A DNA stretch of 64,000 nucleotides from Methanospirillum lacunae (GTDB lineage Archaea > Halobacteriota > Methanomicrobia > Methanomicrobiales > Methanospirillaceae). Shown in pieces: positions 37,581-45,830 of the stretch. Location: assembly GCF_003173355.1 (NCBI RefSeq), contig NZ_QGMY01000008.1, forward strand, positions 124,001-188,000, given 5' to 3'. Under the pieces are notes generated by a model. It was not told where the DNA came from. It did not search any database and was given only the letters and a program-made list of their open reading frames with translations. A program made the translations under genes and the position numbers. Each line of letters begins with the position of its first letter. The first letter of the stretch is position 1.

Positions 37581-38471
37581 TTACAGCACCTTCTCCAGGA
37601 ATGGAGCACAGTCAATTGCATGCAGATCAAGAGCAAGATCCTGTGGGCTCATACCCTGTGCAAGACCAAGCAGTTCATTGAAGTGCAGAACAGGAATGTT
37701 GTACACATCGCCGAACTTCTCTTTGATCTCAATCTGACCACGGTCAAACTGGAGCTGACAGAATGGACAGAGTTCAGTGATTGCATCGGCACCAACTTCA
37801 GAGATATTGATGAGTTTCTCGTTGGTGATGTCGAGAGCATGGACGATATCGTATCCACGGACACCGCCACCAGCACCACAGCACTGCATTTTATTACGGT
37901 ACTGAACTGGCTCTGCACCGACTGCTGCTACAAGTTCTTCAAACCACATTGGGTTCTCGGTGTCACCAAAATGACGATCCTTTTGTGGTTTCATTAAGTG
38001 GCAGCCGTAGTGACAGGCAACCTTTGCTCCGGTCATTGGAGTGGTTACTGAGTCACGGATCTTCTGAACACCACAGACTTTGGGGTCGTAGTAGAGCTCG
38101 GCAAGGTGGAATACATCGATGGTTCCCTTGTATTCCATGTCGATCTCTTTCAGAACTTCGTTGACCTTGTTTCTGAGTTCCTCGTCGTGCTTGAGAATGT
38201 GGTTTACTTCCCAGATCGACTTGTAACATCCATTGCACACAAGTGCAATGTCCTTCTTCATCTGCTCAGCGAGGACAAGGTTCCGGGCTGCCATGGCGTA
38301 CCAGACAGTCAGATCGATGGAACCGAATGCACCAGGTGCCGGGCAGCAGCTGGCTCCTTCAAGGGGCAGTAATTTAATGCCGACCTTTTCACTGGTCTTG
38401 ATTGCGGATGCTTCACAGCCGGGGTACCGGTTTGGTGCAATACATCCGAGGAACAAAGCGTATTCGTGCAC
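37581..38471 (-). CDS. hdrB: CoB-CoM heterodisulfide reductase subunit B
   Basis: The 296-residue subunit holds two CCG domains (Cys-rich, C...CC...CxxC). The first has C10, C19, GASCCPAPG and CNGC. The second has CHYGCH, QCCGAGGG and CPFC. These bind the noncubane [4Fe-4S] clusters that cleave the CoM-S-S-CoB disulfide. Length matches the family. The gene follows hdrC with a two-base gap and precedes hdrA. Confidence 0.95.
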   Translation of the reverse strand: MHEYALFLGCIAPNRYPGCEASAIKTSEKVGIKLLPLEGASCCPAPGAFGSIDLTVWYAMAARNLVLAEQMKKDIALVCNGCYKSIWEVNHILKHDEELRNKVNEVLKEIDMEYKGTIDVFHLAELYYDPKVCGVQKIRDSVTTPMTGAKVACHYGCHLMKPQKDRHFGDTENPMWFEELVAAVGAEPVQYRNKMQCCGAGGGVRGYDIVHALDITNEKLINISEVGADAITELCPFCQLQFDRGQIEIKEKFGDVYNIPVLHFNELLGLAQGMSPQDLALDLHAIDCAPFLEKVL

Positions 38472-38473
38472 GT

Positions 38474-39049
38474 TTAGTCCCCCTTGAGGATACGGTCAGC
38501 GTTCTCTTTCAATCCGTAGTGGTCCAGGATCTTCTGGATACCCTTGATATATTCGGGGTACATGTGGGTTGTTGGTGGGTCAGCGGTCAGGCCAAGTCTC
38601 TTTCTTGCGGCCCGGTTGACATCGTTGTTCGGAACACCGTGACCGGAGTTGTAGATCAACTGGACGGTCTGGAGGAAGTTGCGTGGAACAATGTCCTTCT
38701 TGAATGCAAGATTCCGCATTGCCATGATGACATCGGTTGGAGCGATGTCACGTGGGCACCGGTCAGTACATGAATAACAGGTGGTACATAACCAGAGATC
38801 TGGGTCGGTTAATGCTTCGTTCTCGAGTCCAAGTACATTCCGGCGCATGAACAGGCGAATCCTGTATGTGCTGCGGGGTGCAGATGGGCAGGAACCGGTG
38901 CAAGTACCACACTGGTAACACATATTTGCGATTGTGCGGCTTGTCTTTATAACGTCCTTTGTGAACTCTGGATTTGACTGACTGTTGTGATATCTTGTGT
39001 CAGCAAGTTTTTTGTTCAGTTCAGGGTTGTCGTAACTTTTTGCAGCCAT
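38474..39049 (-). CDS. hdrC: CoB-CoM heterodisulfide reductase subunit C
   Basis: The 191-residue subunit has two [4Fe-4S] motifs, CYQCGTCTGSCP and CTTCYSCTDRCP, and relays electrons from HdrA to HdrB. There is no membrane-anchor subunit (HdrE) nearby, consistent with the soluble HdrABC type of methanogens without cytochromes. The gene starts 12 bases after fwdF ends. Confidence 0.94.
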   Translation of the reverse strand: MAAKSYDNPELNKKLADTRYHNSQSNPEFTKDVIKTSRTIANMCYQCGTCTGSCPSAPRSTYRIRLFMRRNVLGLENEALTDPDLWLCTTCYSCTDRCPRDIAPTDVIMAMRNLAFKKDIVPRNFLQTVQLIYNSGHGVPNNDVNRAARKRLGLTADPPTTHMYPEYIKGIQKILDHYGLKENADRILKGD

Positions 39050-39061
39050 TTCTATCCTCTT

Positions 39062-40228
39062 TTACTGGCCGACCGCCTTCAGTTCGACCGAGCCCATTCC
39101 TGATGCCTTTTCCCGAACCATTGAGGTTCTGGCAGTACAGAGTTTGGCTTTGATCTTCTTGAACAGGTCAGTCTCTTTGCCCTTGATTCTGACTGAGTCA
39201 CGCCTGAGGTAGATAATGTCCTCACCAGGACAGGCGTTTACACAGGCACCACAGAGGATACAGAAGTCTTTGTTGACTGCGATGTTTGCCTCAATCTTAC
39301 CGTGCATCTCCTTTGCAGGAAGCGGGGATGGGGTATAAATCGCGTTTGCTGGGCAGACATCGACACAGGTTGAGCAACCTCCCGGACACTTTTCAGGATG
39401 GAAGGTGATCTCTCCCTCAAAGATCTTGTTGACTGTGATTTCTTCGGTTGGGCAGTTGATGGCACACCAGCGGCAGGTGCAACAGTCATCCTCGATGATG
39501 CTGACCTTTCCAAGGTTTACCTTCCCTGACATCTCACGGGTTACTTTGATGGCATCGTTTGGACAGGCTTCTGCACAGACATTACATCCGTCGCAGTAGT
39601 CACTGTCCCAGATAACGCGACCTTCAACCTTTCCAACTTCCGGAGTGTAAGGTTTATGCTCAACAGTTAATGCCTGACAGAGATTTCCGCAGATACCACA
39701 CTTGGTGCATTTCTCATTGTCGACCTCGAAATCAATCTTTAAATTGACTCCCTGGCCTTTGGCTAGACCCTCACAGTCCTGACCCTCAAAGAGTGGGACG
39801 TCACGGTCTATTGCATCACGTGGGCATACATCCTGGCAGATGTTGCAGCGGACACATTTCTCATCATCGATAGATGTGCCCTTATCATAGGTTGGGAATC
39901 CCTCTTTCTCAAGAATTGGGAGCCGTTCTTCGTTGTTTATCTTCAGAGAGAGAGCTGTGAAGGGGCACATGATGACACAGACACCACAGTATGAGCATTT
40001 TGTCTCATCAATGTGGACGCTTGCTGCATCACAGACCAGACCACGCTGGACTCCTCCAACAGCTCCAACAGCTATTGCTTCTTCAGGACAAACCTCGCGA
40101 CAGATTCCGCAGCCCGTGCAGATATCATTGTCGAGGATGAGGTTGTTGACCTGCTGAAGAAGCCGCTGCTCCATGATAACCCGGGATCCATCATAGGACT
40201 TCGAGTACTTCGGAAACAGTGTTGACAT
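39062..40228 (-). CDS. fwdF: Polyferredoxin of formylmethanofuran dehydrogenase
   Basis: The 388-residue protein contains eight [4Fe-4S] motifs of CxxCxxCxxxCP type in four tandem pairs: CTGCGICREVCP, CSYCGVCVIMCP, CVRCNICQDVCP, CTKCGICGNLC, CDGCNVCAEACP, CTCRWCAINCP, CSTCVDVCP and CILCGACVNACP. That number matches FwdF, the electron wire of the Fwd complex. Placement between fwdG and hdrCBA supports direct electron transfer from Hdr to Fwd. MvhB-type polyferredoxins usually have more motifs (about twelve), which argues against that name. Confidence 0.88.
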   Translation of the reverse strand: MSTLFPKYSKSYDGSRVIMEQRLLQQVNNLILDNDICTGCGICREVCPEEAIAVGAVGGVQRGLVCDAASVHIDETKCSYCGVCVIMCPFTALSLKINNEERLPILEKEGFPTYDKGTSIDDEKCVRCNICQDVCPRDAIDRDVPLFEGQDCEGLAKGQGVNLKIDFEVDNEKCTKCGICGNLCQALTVEHKPYTPEVGKVEGRVIWDSDYCDGCNVCAEACPNDAIKVTREMSGKVNLGKVSIIEDDCCTCRWCAINCPTEEITVNKIFEGEITFHPEKCPGGCSTCVDVCPANAIYTPSPLPAKEMHGKIEANIAVNKDFCILCGACVNACPGEDIIYLRRDSVRIKGKETDLFKKIKAKLCTARTSMVREKASGMGSVELKAVGQ

Positions 40229-40285
40229 TAAGATACCTCGTAAGTGTTCACGATTTCGGTTCTGATAATATACCCTGGACGTGCC

Positions 40286-40552
40286 TCAGGCGAATGCCTT
40301 ATTAGGCGTTTGTCCCGACAGCTGAATCACATCGTACGGGCATGCATCAACGCAAATCCCGCATCCGGCGCAAAGTTCATGATTCACATCAAGAATAATT
40401 GCGTCGCCATTTATGACCTTATAAATCTTATCGGTCGCAGAGGCCTCGGATGGAGAGATTGTGTTGAGTTCCAGCGCATTGACCGGACATGCCACCACAC
40501 AATTGTTACAGCCGGAGCATCGCTCAATGTTCACATGTACTGCAAATGCCAT
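40286..40552 (-). CDS. fwdG: Ferredoxin-like subunit of formylmethanofuran dehydrogenase
   Basis: The 88-residue protein has two [4Fe-4S] motifs (CSGCNNCVVACP and CAGCGICVDACP) with an insertion of about 35 residues between them, as in FwdG. It is the first gene of the fwdGF-hdrCBA-mvhD operon. A GGTG ribosome binding site precedes the ATG. A short palindrome GCCTTATTAGGC lies at the 3' end of the gene. Confidence 0.85.
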   Translation of the reverse strand: MAFAVHVNIERCSGCNNCVVACPVNALELNTISPSEASATDKIYKVINGDAIILDVNHELCAGCGICVDACPYDVIQLSGQTPNKAFA

Positions 40553-40604
40553 ATCTTACGCACCAGCCTGATCGATTAAAATCGACTGCACAAAGGTTGT
40601 AGGA

Positions 40605-40617
40605 AAATATAGATAAA
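40605..40617 (-). promoter_or_regulatory. Probable TATA box of fwdGF-hdrCBA-mvhD
   Basis: On the minus strand TTTATCTATATTT lies about 55-65 bases before the fwdG ATG, predicting a leader of about 30 bases. This leader is short, unlike the long hairpin-rich one of fwdDBAC. No TTAGGCA motif occurs next to it. Confidence 0.4.
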
Positions 40618-41079
40618 GGTATTGAATTTTATCGCGTTTTCTGCCCTTTTTTCTAATAAAATGTAAATTACTCCTTTTTTATCTACGCCTCAAAATAAGT
40701 GATATTATTTATACACTTGAATGTATCTATCATGATTGTTCATTATGATTGTAAATTTGATTTTCACATAAATATCTGCGAATATTTGATTAATTTACAA
40801 ATAGGTCTCAATTCACGTTGTTTATTCGTGCGCAGGGGTTAATAAAATCCAGAAATCCAAAAATATCTGATATAATGCATATTCCTCGGTTTCAGGCTAT
40901 AATTTGGGATATTTCAAAAAAAAGTCTCTCCATTTTCGGCCAAATTGTCCATATTTTTCTTATGCGTGCAACAATTTCCGTTAAATCAAAATTCAAGGGA
41001 TAAATTTTCACTAGATTCTGTCAACTTTCATGCGCCCAACCTGATAGTGACCTGGCGTGCCGCACCAAAAAGGTCTGTG

Positions 41080-41115
41080 TCTGAAGGTATTATGCTTAAA
41101 TGTAATATCTTCAGA
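41080..41115. repeat. Long isolated inverted repeat
   Basis: TCTGAAGGTATTA (41080-41092) and TAATATCTTCAGA (41103-41115) pair over 13 bp with one mismatch around a 10-base loop. There is no T-tract after it and no neighbouring gene end, so it is not an ordinary terminator. It may be part of a small RNA or the remnant of a miniature mobile element. Confidence 0.45.
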
Positions 41116-41497
41116 AGAATCACCCACCATTAATCAACATGAAAACGACCCGGTGAGCACTTATAATTGTATCGGATTCATCCAACTTTTTCAAAGGCAT
41201 TCACATTGTCCTCTTAGAAAACTATCATTTTCTTATATTGTTAGATGTTCAACCCTGGTGAGCTGAGAATCCCTTCATCTACACAGACTTGAGAAAATGA
41301 TATTTCCTGACTACCTGGATCCTTGAATATTTTAAACTTGGTTTATATCACTGATTCTTTGGATTGGGACCTTGTGAGAGTATGAAAGTTTAGCCACTAT
41401 TAATAATACCTGGTTTAGTAGGATTCTGAATAATGTATGTAAAGAATGGTGGAATAAAACTGTGTTCTCTTTATACTTTCATGCATAACTTCGTTTC

Positions 41498-42349
41498 ATG
41501 TCTCATGCTTTATCGCCTGTATATCTCCTCGCTGTTCTCTCAATGATTCTGCTCATCCCTACTGGAGGGGTATTGGCAGAGGATACACTCTCTTCTGCAT
41601 CTCCTAAACAGCACACGCAAGACCTGACATTTTATACTGAACAACTCCCACCATATAATTATCAGGAGAATGGGTCTGTAAGGGGATTTTCCATAGATAT
41701 TCTCAATGATATCAGTGCAAAATCAGGATTAAACCTCTCCCCTGAAATGATACACGTCGTTCCATGGGAGGAGGGCTACGAGGCTGCTCTTAACGGAACC
41801 AACACAGTTATCTTCTCAACTGCCCGAATTCCTGAACGAGAAAACCTGTTTAAGTGGGTTGGACCGATATCCAATGAACGGTATGCTCTGTTCGCTCCCA
41901 ATGAATCATCCGTTTTGATAAATTCTCCAGATGATTTAACACATTTTAGAATTGGTGCAATATCCGACGATGCTTCTATCTCCCAGCTTCTTGCGAGGGG
42001 GGTAAATGAGAGCAGTATTGTCACTGCAGATACCATATCAGATCTCATCTCGATGATACACGACAAGAAGATTGATCTCTGGGTATATCCTGAAATCACA
42101 GGACGATATTATATTGGCCAGATAACCGGGGATTATAATTCATTTGTACCAGTGTATACCTTTGAAGGAGTTGGAATCTATTATGCTTTCAGCAAGGATG
42201 TTTCAGATGCAACAGTCAGTTCATATCAGAACGCTCTTGATGAACTGAAGCAGGAGAAGAATGAGACCGGAGTGAGCAGATATGATCAGATCCTCGGGCA
42301 GTACATCCGTTCATATAGTGCTGTAATAAACTCCAATACAAAAATATAA
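41498..42349 (+). CDS. Family 3 extracellular solute-binding protein
   Basis: The 283-residue protein has a signal peptide (hydrophobic residues about 8-26, cleavage near GVLAED) and a periplasmic-binding fold of the amino-acid type. Features are LTFYTEQLPPYNY, VRGFSIDILNDI, VIFSTARIPERE, then FRIGAISDDAS. Members bind polar amino acids, or serve as sensor domains. No permease or ATPase gene is nearby, and the C-terminus has no anchor, so its partner is unknown. A terminator follows directly. Confidence 0.78.
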   Translation: MSHALSPVYLLAVLSMILLIPTGGVLAEDTLSSASPKQHTQDLTFYTEQLPPYNYQENGSVRGFSIDILNDISAKSGLNLSPEMIHVVPWEEGYEAALNGTNTVIFSTARIPERENLFKWVGPISNERYALFAPNESSVLINSPDDLTHFRIGAISDDASISQLLARGVNESSIVTADTISDLISMIHDKKIDLWVYPEITGRYYIGQITGDYNSFVPVYTFEGVGIYYAFSKDVSDATVSSYQNALDELKQEKNETGVSRYDQILGQYIRSYSAVINSNTKI

Positions 42350-42356
42350 CGTTAAT

Positions 42357-42388
42357 GAGGGGTTTTTCATTTCCCTCCACCTTTTTTT
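42357..42388 (+). terminator. Terminator after the solute-binding protein gene
   Basis: GAGGG (42357-42361) pairs with CCCTC (42373-42377), followed by CACCTTTTTTT. It lies within 10 bases of the stop codon. Confidence 0.6.
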
Positions 42389-42467
42389 AAATGAAATAAA
42401 AAACTAGACTTTGGTGGTTACCTGATCCAAGGTATTAGGCCTGGTCAATAGACAGTTGAATGAAAAA

Positions 42468-42689
42468 TCAGGATATTACTCTGGCTGTCACCACTTCTTC
42501 TTCCGGTTCGAGTGGAATGAGTATCCATGCACAGATATAGATCAGGATCCCGGTTCCGCAGGTAAATAATAGTAATAACGCGATTAACCTGATGATCACC
42601 GGATCAATATCCAGGTATTGTCCAATTCCACTGCACACTCCACCCAGGATTTTATCGTTTCGGGATCGATATATCCGTTTATCAACCAT
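42468..42689 (-). CDS. PspC-domain membrane protein
   Basis: The 73-residue protein is a complete PspC domain: RIYRSRNDKILGGVCSGIG then a short amphipathic stretch and one or two hydrophobic helices (about residues 32-60) ending in WILIPLEPEE. PspC proteins are small membrane proteins linked to envelope stress in bacteria; archaeal versions are common and poorly studied. The gene stands alone, divergent from the MFS transporter whose ATG is 64 bases away. Confidence 0.82.
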   Translation of the reverse strand: MVDKRIYRSRNDKILGGVCSGIGQYLDIDPVIIRLIALLLLFTCGTGILIYICAWILIPLEPEEEVVTARVIS

Positions 42690-42752
42690 GACATATCATG
42701 TTCATATCAATACCCAAAAATTGTACTCCCTAAATTGAGCCAGACTTATATC

Positions 42753-44189
42753 ATGAATGACAAACTCAAATCACTTTCCGGTGATACACAACTTGTACCT
42801 CCCAGGAATCGCCATCTCATCCTTCTTATCATCCTGGCCTGTGGATTTATCGGAGTTGTTGATATTCAGATCGTTTCAATTGCTCTTCCTACGATCACAC
42901 ACCTGTTGAATGCCTCAGTTGGCCAGACACAATGGATAGCGACCAGTTATGTCATCACCGTTCTTTGCACAGTATTATTAGTTGGAACCATATCTGCCGG
43001 GATTGGTAAAGGCAGAATACTAAAAGCCGGAATACTGGTATTTACAATAAGTTCTCTTGCCTGCGGTCTTTCCACCACTCTCGGAGAATTGATCTTCTTC
43101 AGAATACTCCAAGGTCTTGGTGCTTCGCTGATGATGAGCGTTCTCATGGCTTTAATCATCGAAATCTTCCCTCCTCATGAGCGTGGAAGGGCGATGGGTC
43201 TTAACACAGCTGTGATAGCACTCGGCCTTATTGTAGGTCCGTCTGCCGGTGGGTTTATTGTTGATACAGCAGGATGGCCGTTTATATTCTTCTTCAATAT
43301 CCCGGTGGGCACCCTGCTCTTCCTCGGTGCTCTTCACTATCTCCCTGCTGATCGTATCGTGAAAGGGTACAGGTTCAGCGATTATACCGGTGCTATACTC
43401 CTCGTTCTCTTCATGGCAGCATTAGCCATGGTTTTTAACACGCTTGCGAATCCACCCATCCAGGCCGCTTATCTGGGAGTCTGGACTGGTCTGTGGATAA
43501 TTCTTTTTGTTGCCTTTATCCTTCGTGAGCGATCTCACTCGCAGCCTCTATTATATACCAGCATCTTTAGAAATTCCAGATTTGTTCTTCCTTCAATCAG
43601 TCTTGTCCTCTATCTCGCTGCAACCTTCATCCTTCTCACCGGTCAGCCGTTTTACTTTCAGGGTGTGATGGGTCTCTCTCCCTCCCATGTCGGCCTCATC
43701 GCATTGATCACTCCGGTTACGATGATTCTTTCAGCTCCTCTCTTTGGAATGATATACGACCGGACAAAGTGGCGGGGATATACAGTCACCGGACTTAGCC
43801 TGATGGGATTTGCTTATTTTGGCTGCGGTGTTGCATTTTACCGCATGGAGTATCTTCTCATTATCGTTTTCTTTGTTGCAACCGGAATTGGCAGGGCGAT
43901 ATTTCAGGGGCCAAATGTGATTGAGATCATGGCTGCAGTCCCTCCCTCGCTCCAGGGAATGGGATCAGGACTGATAACGACCCTGATGTATCTTGGCATC
44001 ATGGTTGGTATCTCGCTCACTGCCATCCTTCTGACAACTGGACTTGCAACATCAGGATATTACGGTCAGGTTCTTGATGCAGATCCCCAGGTGCTTGCAG
44101 CAGTATTTGGACAGATTATGGGCATTGGGGGGTTGCTCTGCCTTACTGGAGCGGTATGCTCTTTTAAAAGGAAACATTCAGATGGATAA
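42753..44189 (+). CDS. MFS transporter of the DHA2 (14-helix drug/H+ antiporter) type
   Basis: From the ATG at 42753 the product has 478 residues; the in-frame extension to 42618 would run into the divergent pspC gene. About 14 transmembrane helices are seen. DHA2 features include VVDIQIVSIALPTI in helix 1 (the usual D-x-x-I-V-x-x-A-L-P), the RILQGLGASLMMS motif C-like region, and HERGRAMGL in the loop before helix 6. It would export small amphiphilic compounds using a proton or sodium gradient. It is monocistronic with its own terminator. Confidence 0.85.
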   Translation: MNDKLKSLSGDTQLVPPRNRHLILLIILACGFIGVVDIQIVSIALPTITHLLNASVGQTQWIATSYVITVLCTVLLVGTISAGIGKGRILKAGILVFTISSLACGLSTTLGELIFFRILQGLGASLMMSVLMALIIEIFPPHERGRAMGLNTAVIALGLIVGPSAGGFIVDTAGWPFIFFFNIPVGTLLFLGALHYLPADRIVKGYRFSDYTGAILLVLFMAALAMVFNTLANPPIQAAYLGVWTGLWIILFVAFILRERSHSQPLLYTSIFRNSRFVLPSISLVLYLAATFILLTGQPFYFQGVMGLSPSHVGLIALITPVTMILSAPLFGMIYDRTKWRGYTVTGLSLMGFAYFGCGVAFYRMEYLLIIVFFVATGIGRAIFQGPNVIEIMAAVPPSLQGMGSGLITTLMYLGIMVGISLTAILLTTGLATSGYYGQVLDADPQVLAAVFGQIMGIGGLLCLTGAVCSFKRKHSDG

Positions 44190-44193
44190 AAAA

Positions 44194-44219
44194 GGTTTTT
44201 TCTGTCTAAACAGAAAACC
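44194..44219 (+). terminator. Terminator-type hairpin after the MFS gene
   Basis: GGTTTTTTCTGT pairs with ACAGAAAACC around a CTAA loop five bases after the stop codon. The stem's left arm is itself T-rich. It separates the MFS gene from the convergent six-gene operon. Confidence 0.5.
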
Positions 44220-44258
44220 CCACAACATTGTACGCTAAAGGATCAATATTATGCGTAA

Positions 44259-44621
44259 TTATTGTGAATATTCGATCTCTTCTTTTGGGATTATCTCTGA
44301 TTCCTGATTCGGACATGCATCCGGGCATTGTATCTGGTGTAGCCTGATGATCCCGTTACATGAACTGCAGACATAAAATTCATCCTTCCAGCATTCAGGA
44401 CATGCCCATCGTCCACAGATCACACATTGCCGCAATGAAGGAACAGGGGCAGCCCGGTGGCAGAGATCGCAGATATACCGCGAAAATGACTCGCTGTCCC
44501 TGACTGGTGGCTCACCCTGTCTGCGAATCTCACCAATCATGGAGCGAAGATGGGAGTAAAAACTCCCTGTCTGATCACTTCCTGCCGGTTTTTTCTGTTG
44601 CCAGGGAATTTTCCAGGGCAT
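44259..44621 (-). CDS. Zinc-ribbon protein, last gene of the EEW operon
   Basis: The product of up to 120 residues contains four CxxC-type knuckles (CDLC, CVIC, CPEC, CSSC) in the second half, which could bind two zinc ions in a RING- or double-ribbon-like fold. The first ATG (44621) overlaps the upstream gene by 47 bases; a second in-frame ATG at 44540 avoids overlap. There is no membrane segment. As the last gene of a tightly overlapping operon it probably works with the membrane/coiled-coil proteins. Function unknown. Confidence 0.6.
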   Translation of the reverse strand: MPWKIPWQQKKPAGSDQTGSFYSHLRSMIGEIRRQGEPPVRDSESFSRYICDLCHRAAPVPSLRQCVICGRWACPECWKDEFYVCSSCNGIIRLHQIQCPDACPNQESEIIPKEEIEYSQ

Positions 44622-44931
44622 TGAGCCGACCTTCGAGATCTTCCAGAGTGGTTTTCATCTCGCTCTCAAATTTTTTCAGCGTCACAATCCGCTCTTCATC
44701 GCGGGTAAGTGCTGCATTTCTATCTTCCTTGAACGAGTTCAGGACCGGTCTGCGTACCAGTGACCACTCCTCAACAAACCGCTCAAACTTTCGGTCTAGG
44801 TACTCATCGACCCTGCTTTCAACAGGCCTGCTTATTGCAATTCTGCCACCTGATCCCTTGAAGAAGTAATACACCAGGAAGATTACCAGGATAGCAAGAA
44901 TAACAATCAGAAGTATTTCTTCCGGAGTCAT
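44575..44931 (-). CDS. Membrane-anchored coiled-coil protein with EEW motif
   Basis: The 118-residue protein has an N-terminal transmembrane helix (about residues 6-24). A shared block follows (EYLDRKFERFVEEWSLV, about 43-59), then a coiled coil (about 75-112, with LKKFESEMKTTLEDLEGRL). The block and coil match the two upstream proteins at 44928 and 45146, so the three are tandem paralogues. The ATG overlaps the upstream stop (ATGA). Function unknown. Confidence 0.65.
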   Translation of the reverse strand: MTPEEILLIVILAILVIFLVYYFFKGSGGRIAISRPVESRVDEYLDRKFERFVEEWSLVRRPVLNSFKEDRNAALTRDEERIVTLKKFESEMKTTLEDLEGRLNALENSLATEKTGRK

Positions 44932-45149
44932 TTCACTTTCTCCTTCAGCAGGCGGACACGTGTTTCGAGATCGCTTAGTTTGGTTGATGTTTCCCGTTCA
45001 AATGACTTCAGACCTACAAGTTCATCCTGAACACGGTGGAACCGCTGGGTGAGATCGGTAAGATCATTTCTGGTGGAGAGCTGCCACTCTTCGATGATCA
45101 AACTCATTCTGCGGTCGAGATATCCGGAGAGGTAGTTATCAAACTTCAT
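44928..45149 (-). CDS. Small coiled-coil protein with EEW motif
   Basis: The 73-residue protein consists of the paralogue block (YLDRRMSLIIEEWQLSTRNDL) followed by a coiled coil (LKSFERETSTKLSDLETRV). It has no membrane helix, unlike the next gene product. It overlaps both neighbours by four bases (ATGA), a sign of strong translational coupling. Probably it forms a mixed coiled-coil assembly with its paralogues. Confidence 0.65.
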   Translation of the reverse strand: MKFDNYLSGYLDRRMSLIIEEWQLSTRNDLTDLTQRFHRVQDELVGLKSFERETSTKLSDLETRVRLLKEKVK

Positions 45150-45451
45150 ACTTTCTTCTCCAGTTCTTCGATTGCCAATTTCAAATCTGAAGTACGTTTT
45201 TCCAGATTAGATTTTTCAACCACCAGTCTCTCCACTTCATATGAGAGGAACTCAAGTTTCTGTTTCAGATGGCGGAGATCATCATCAGTCACAAGTCCCC
45301 ACTCTTCAATGACTGCTTCCGCATTACGGTCAAAGAACGAGTCGAGTTGTTTGTCAAAGGTAGGGATTGAATCGGCTATCGATCCAGGCAGTGAACTTAG
45401 TTCCTGCATGTAATTCTTGGTTCTGGTAAATGTTGGATACATACCCATCAC
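45146..45451 (-). CDS. Coiled-coil protein with EEW motif
   Basis: The 101-residue protein carries the paralogue block (FFDRNAEAVIEEWGLVTDDDL, about residues 38-58) and a coiled coil to the C-terminus (L-E-K-R-T-S-D-L-K-L-A-I-E-E-L). The first 25 residues differ from the other two. It overlaps its neighbours by four bases on each side. No recognised domain. Confidence 0.65.
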   Translation of the reverse strand: MMGMYPTFTRTKNYMQELSSLPGSIADSIPTFDKQLDSFFDRNAEAVIEEWGLVTDDDLRHLKQKLEFLSYEVERLVVEKSNLEKRTSDLKLAIEELEKKV

Positions 45452-45828
45452 AGAATTTTCTTCTCTTCATCCTGAATCTTGGTCAGCATTCTGTCGAGTT
45501 TCTCATCCTTGATCATATTCTCAAGTTTCTGGATCCTTCCTTCAACAAGTTTCTGTTTTACAAAGATGTCAGATTGAAGGGCTGCATTCAGATCTTCGAT
45601 TTCACGCATCGATGAGAGTTTATCTTCACTTATTCTGAGCAAAGATGGTCCTTTAGTACTTGAATCTTCTTTAAGAATACTAAGTTTTTCCCGCTCAAGT
45701 TCAAGTTCAAGTTTCCTGTTGTTGGTTTTCATCAGGCGGATTTCACGAACTATGAGGAAGATAAAGACAATAACTCCAAAGATGATAGCAATACCAATAA
45801 GCCCGTCGTTTGTAAACGTGATATCCAC
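45448..45828 (-). CDS. Membrane-anchored coiled-coil protein
   Basis: The 126-residue protein has one N-terminal transmembrane helix (about residues 9-27), then a long charged coiled coil rich in Glu, Lys and Leu. It lacks the EEW block of the three following paralogues but has a similar anchor-plus-coil plan. The start lies two bases before the end of the RCK_C gene. Function unknown; a scaffold role is a guess. Confidence 0.6.
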   Translation of the reverse strand: MDITFTNDGLIGIAIIFGVIVFIFLIVREIRLMKTNNRKLELELEREKLSILKEDSSTKGPSLLRISEDKLSSMREIEDLNAALQSDIFVKQKLVEGRIQKLENMIKDEKLDRMLTKIQDEEKKIL

Positions 45829-45830
45829 GC

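Larger units (their letters stand above)
40553..41497. other. Long intergenic region without recognisable genes
   Basis: About 945 bases with no credible protein gene; the short frames have poor composition and no ribosome binding sites. Notable content is the fwdG promoter at its left end and a 13-bp-stem hairpin at 41080-41115. The remaining sequence is AT-rich without obvious repeats. Confidence 0.4.

Noticed and set aside
35329-40225. Plus-strand frames opposite mvhD-hdrABC-fwdF, up to 257 codons
   Set aside because: Same codon-bias effect; Cys- and His-rich nonsense products with no ribosome binding sites.
40290-40310. Palindrome GCCTTATTAGGC near the TTAGGC motif type
   Set aside because: It lies inside the 3' end of fwdG and lacks the TGA-type extension of the four fwdD-upstream motifs, so it is not counted as another operator copy.
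40818-41266. Several short plus-strand frames in the gene-free region after fwdG
   Set aside because: AT-rich, overlapping one another in different frames, without ribosome binding sites.
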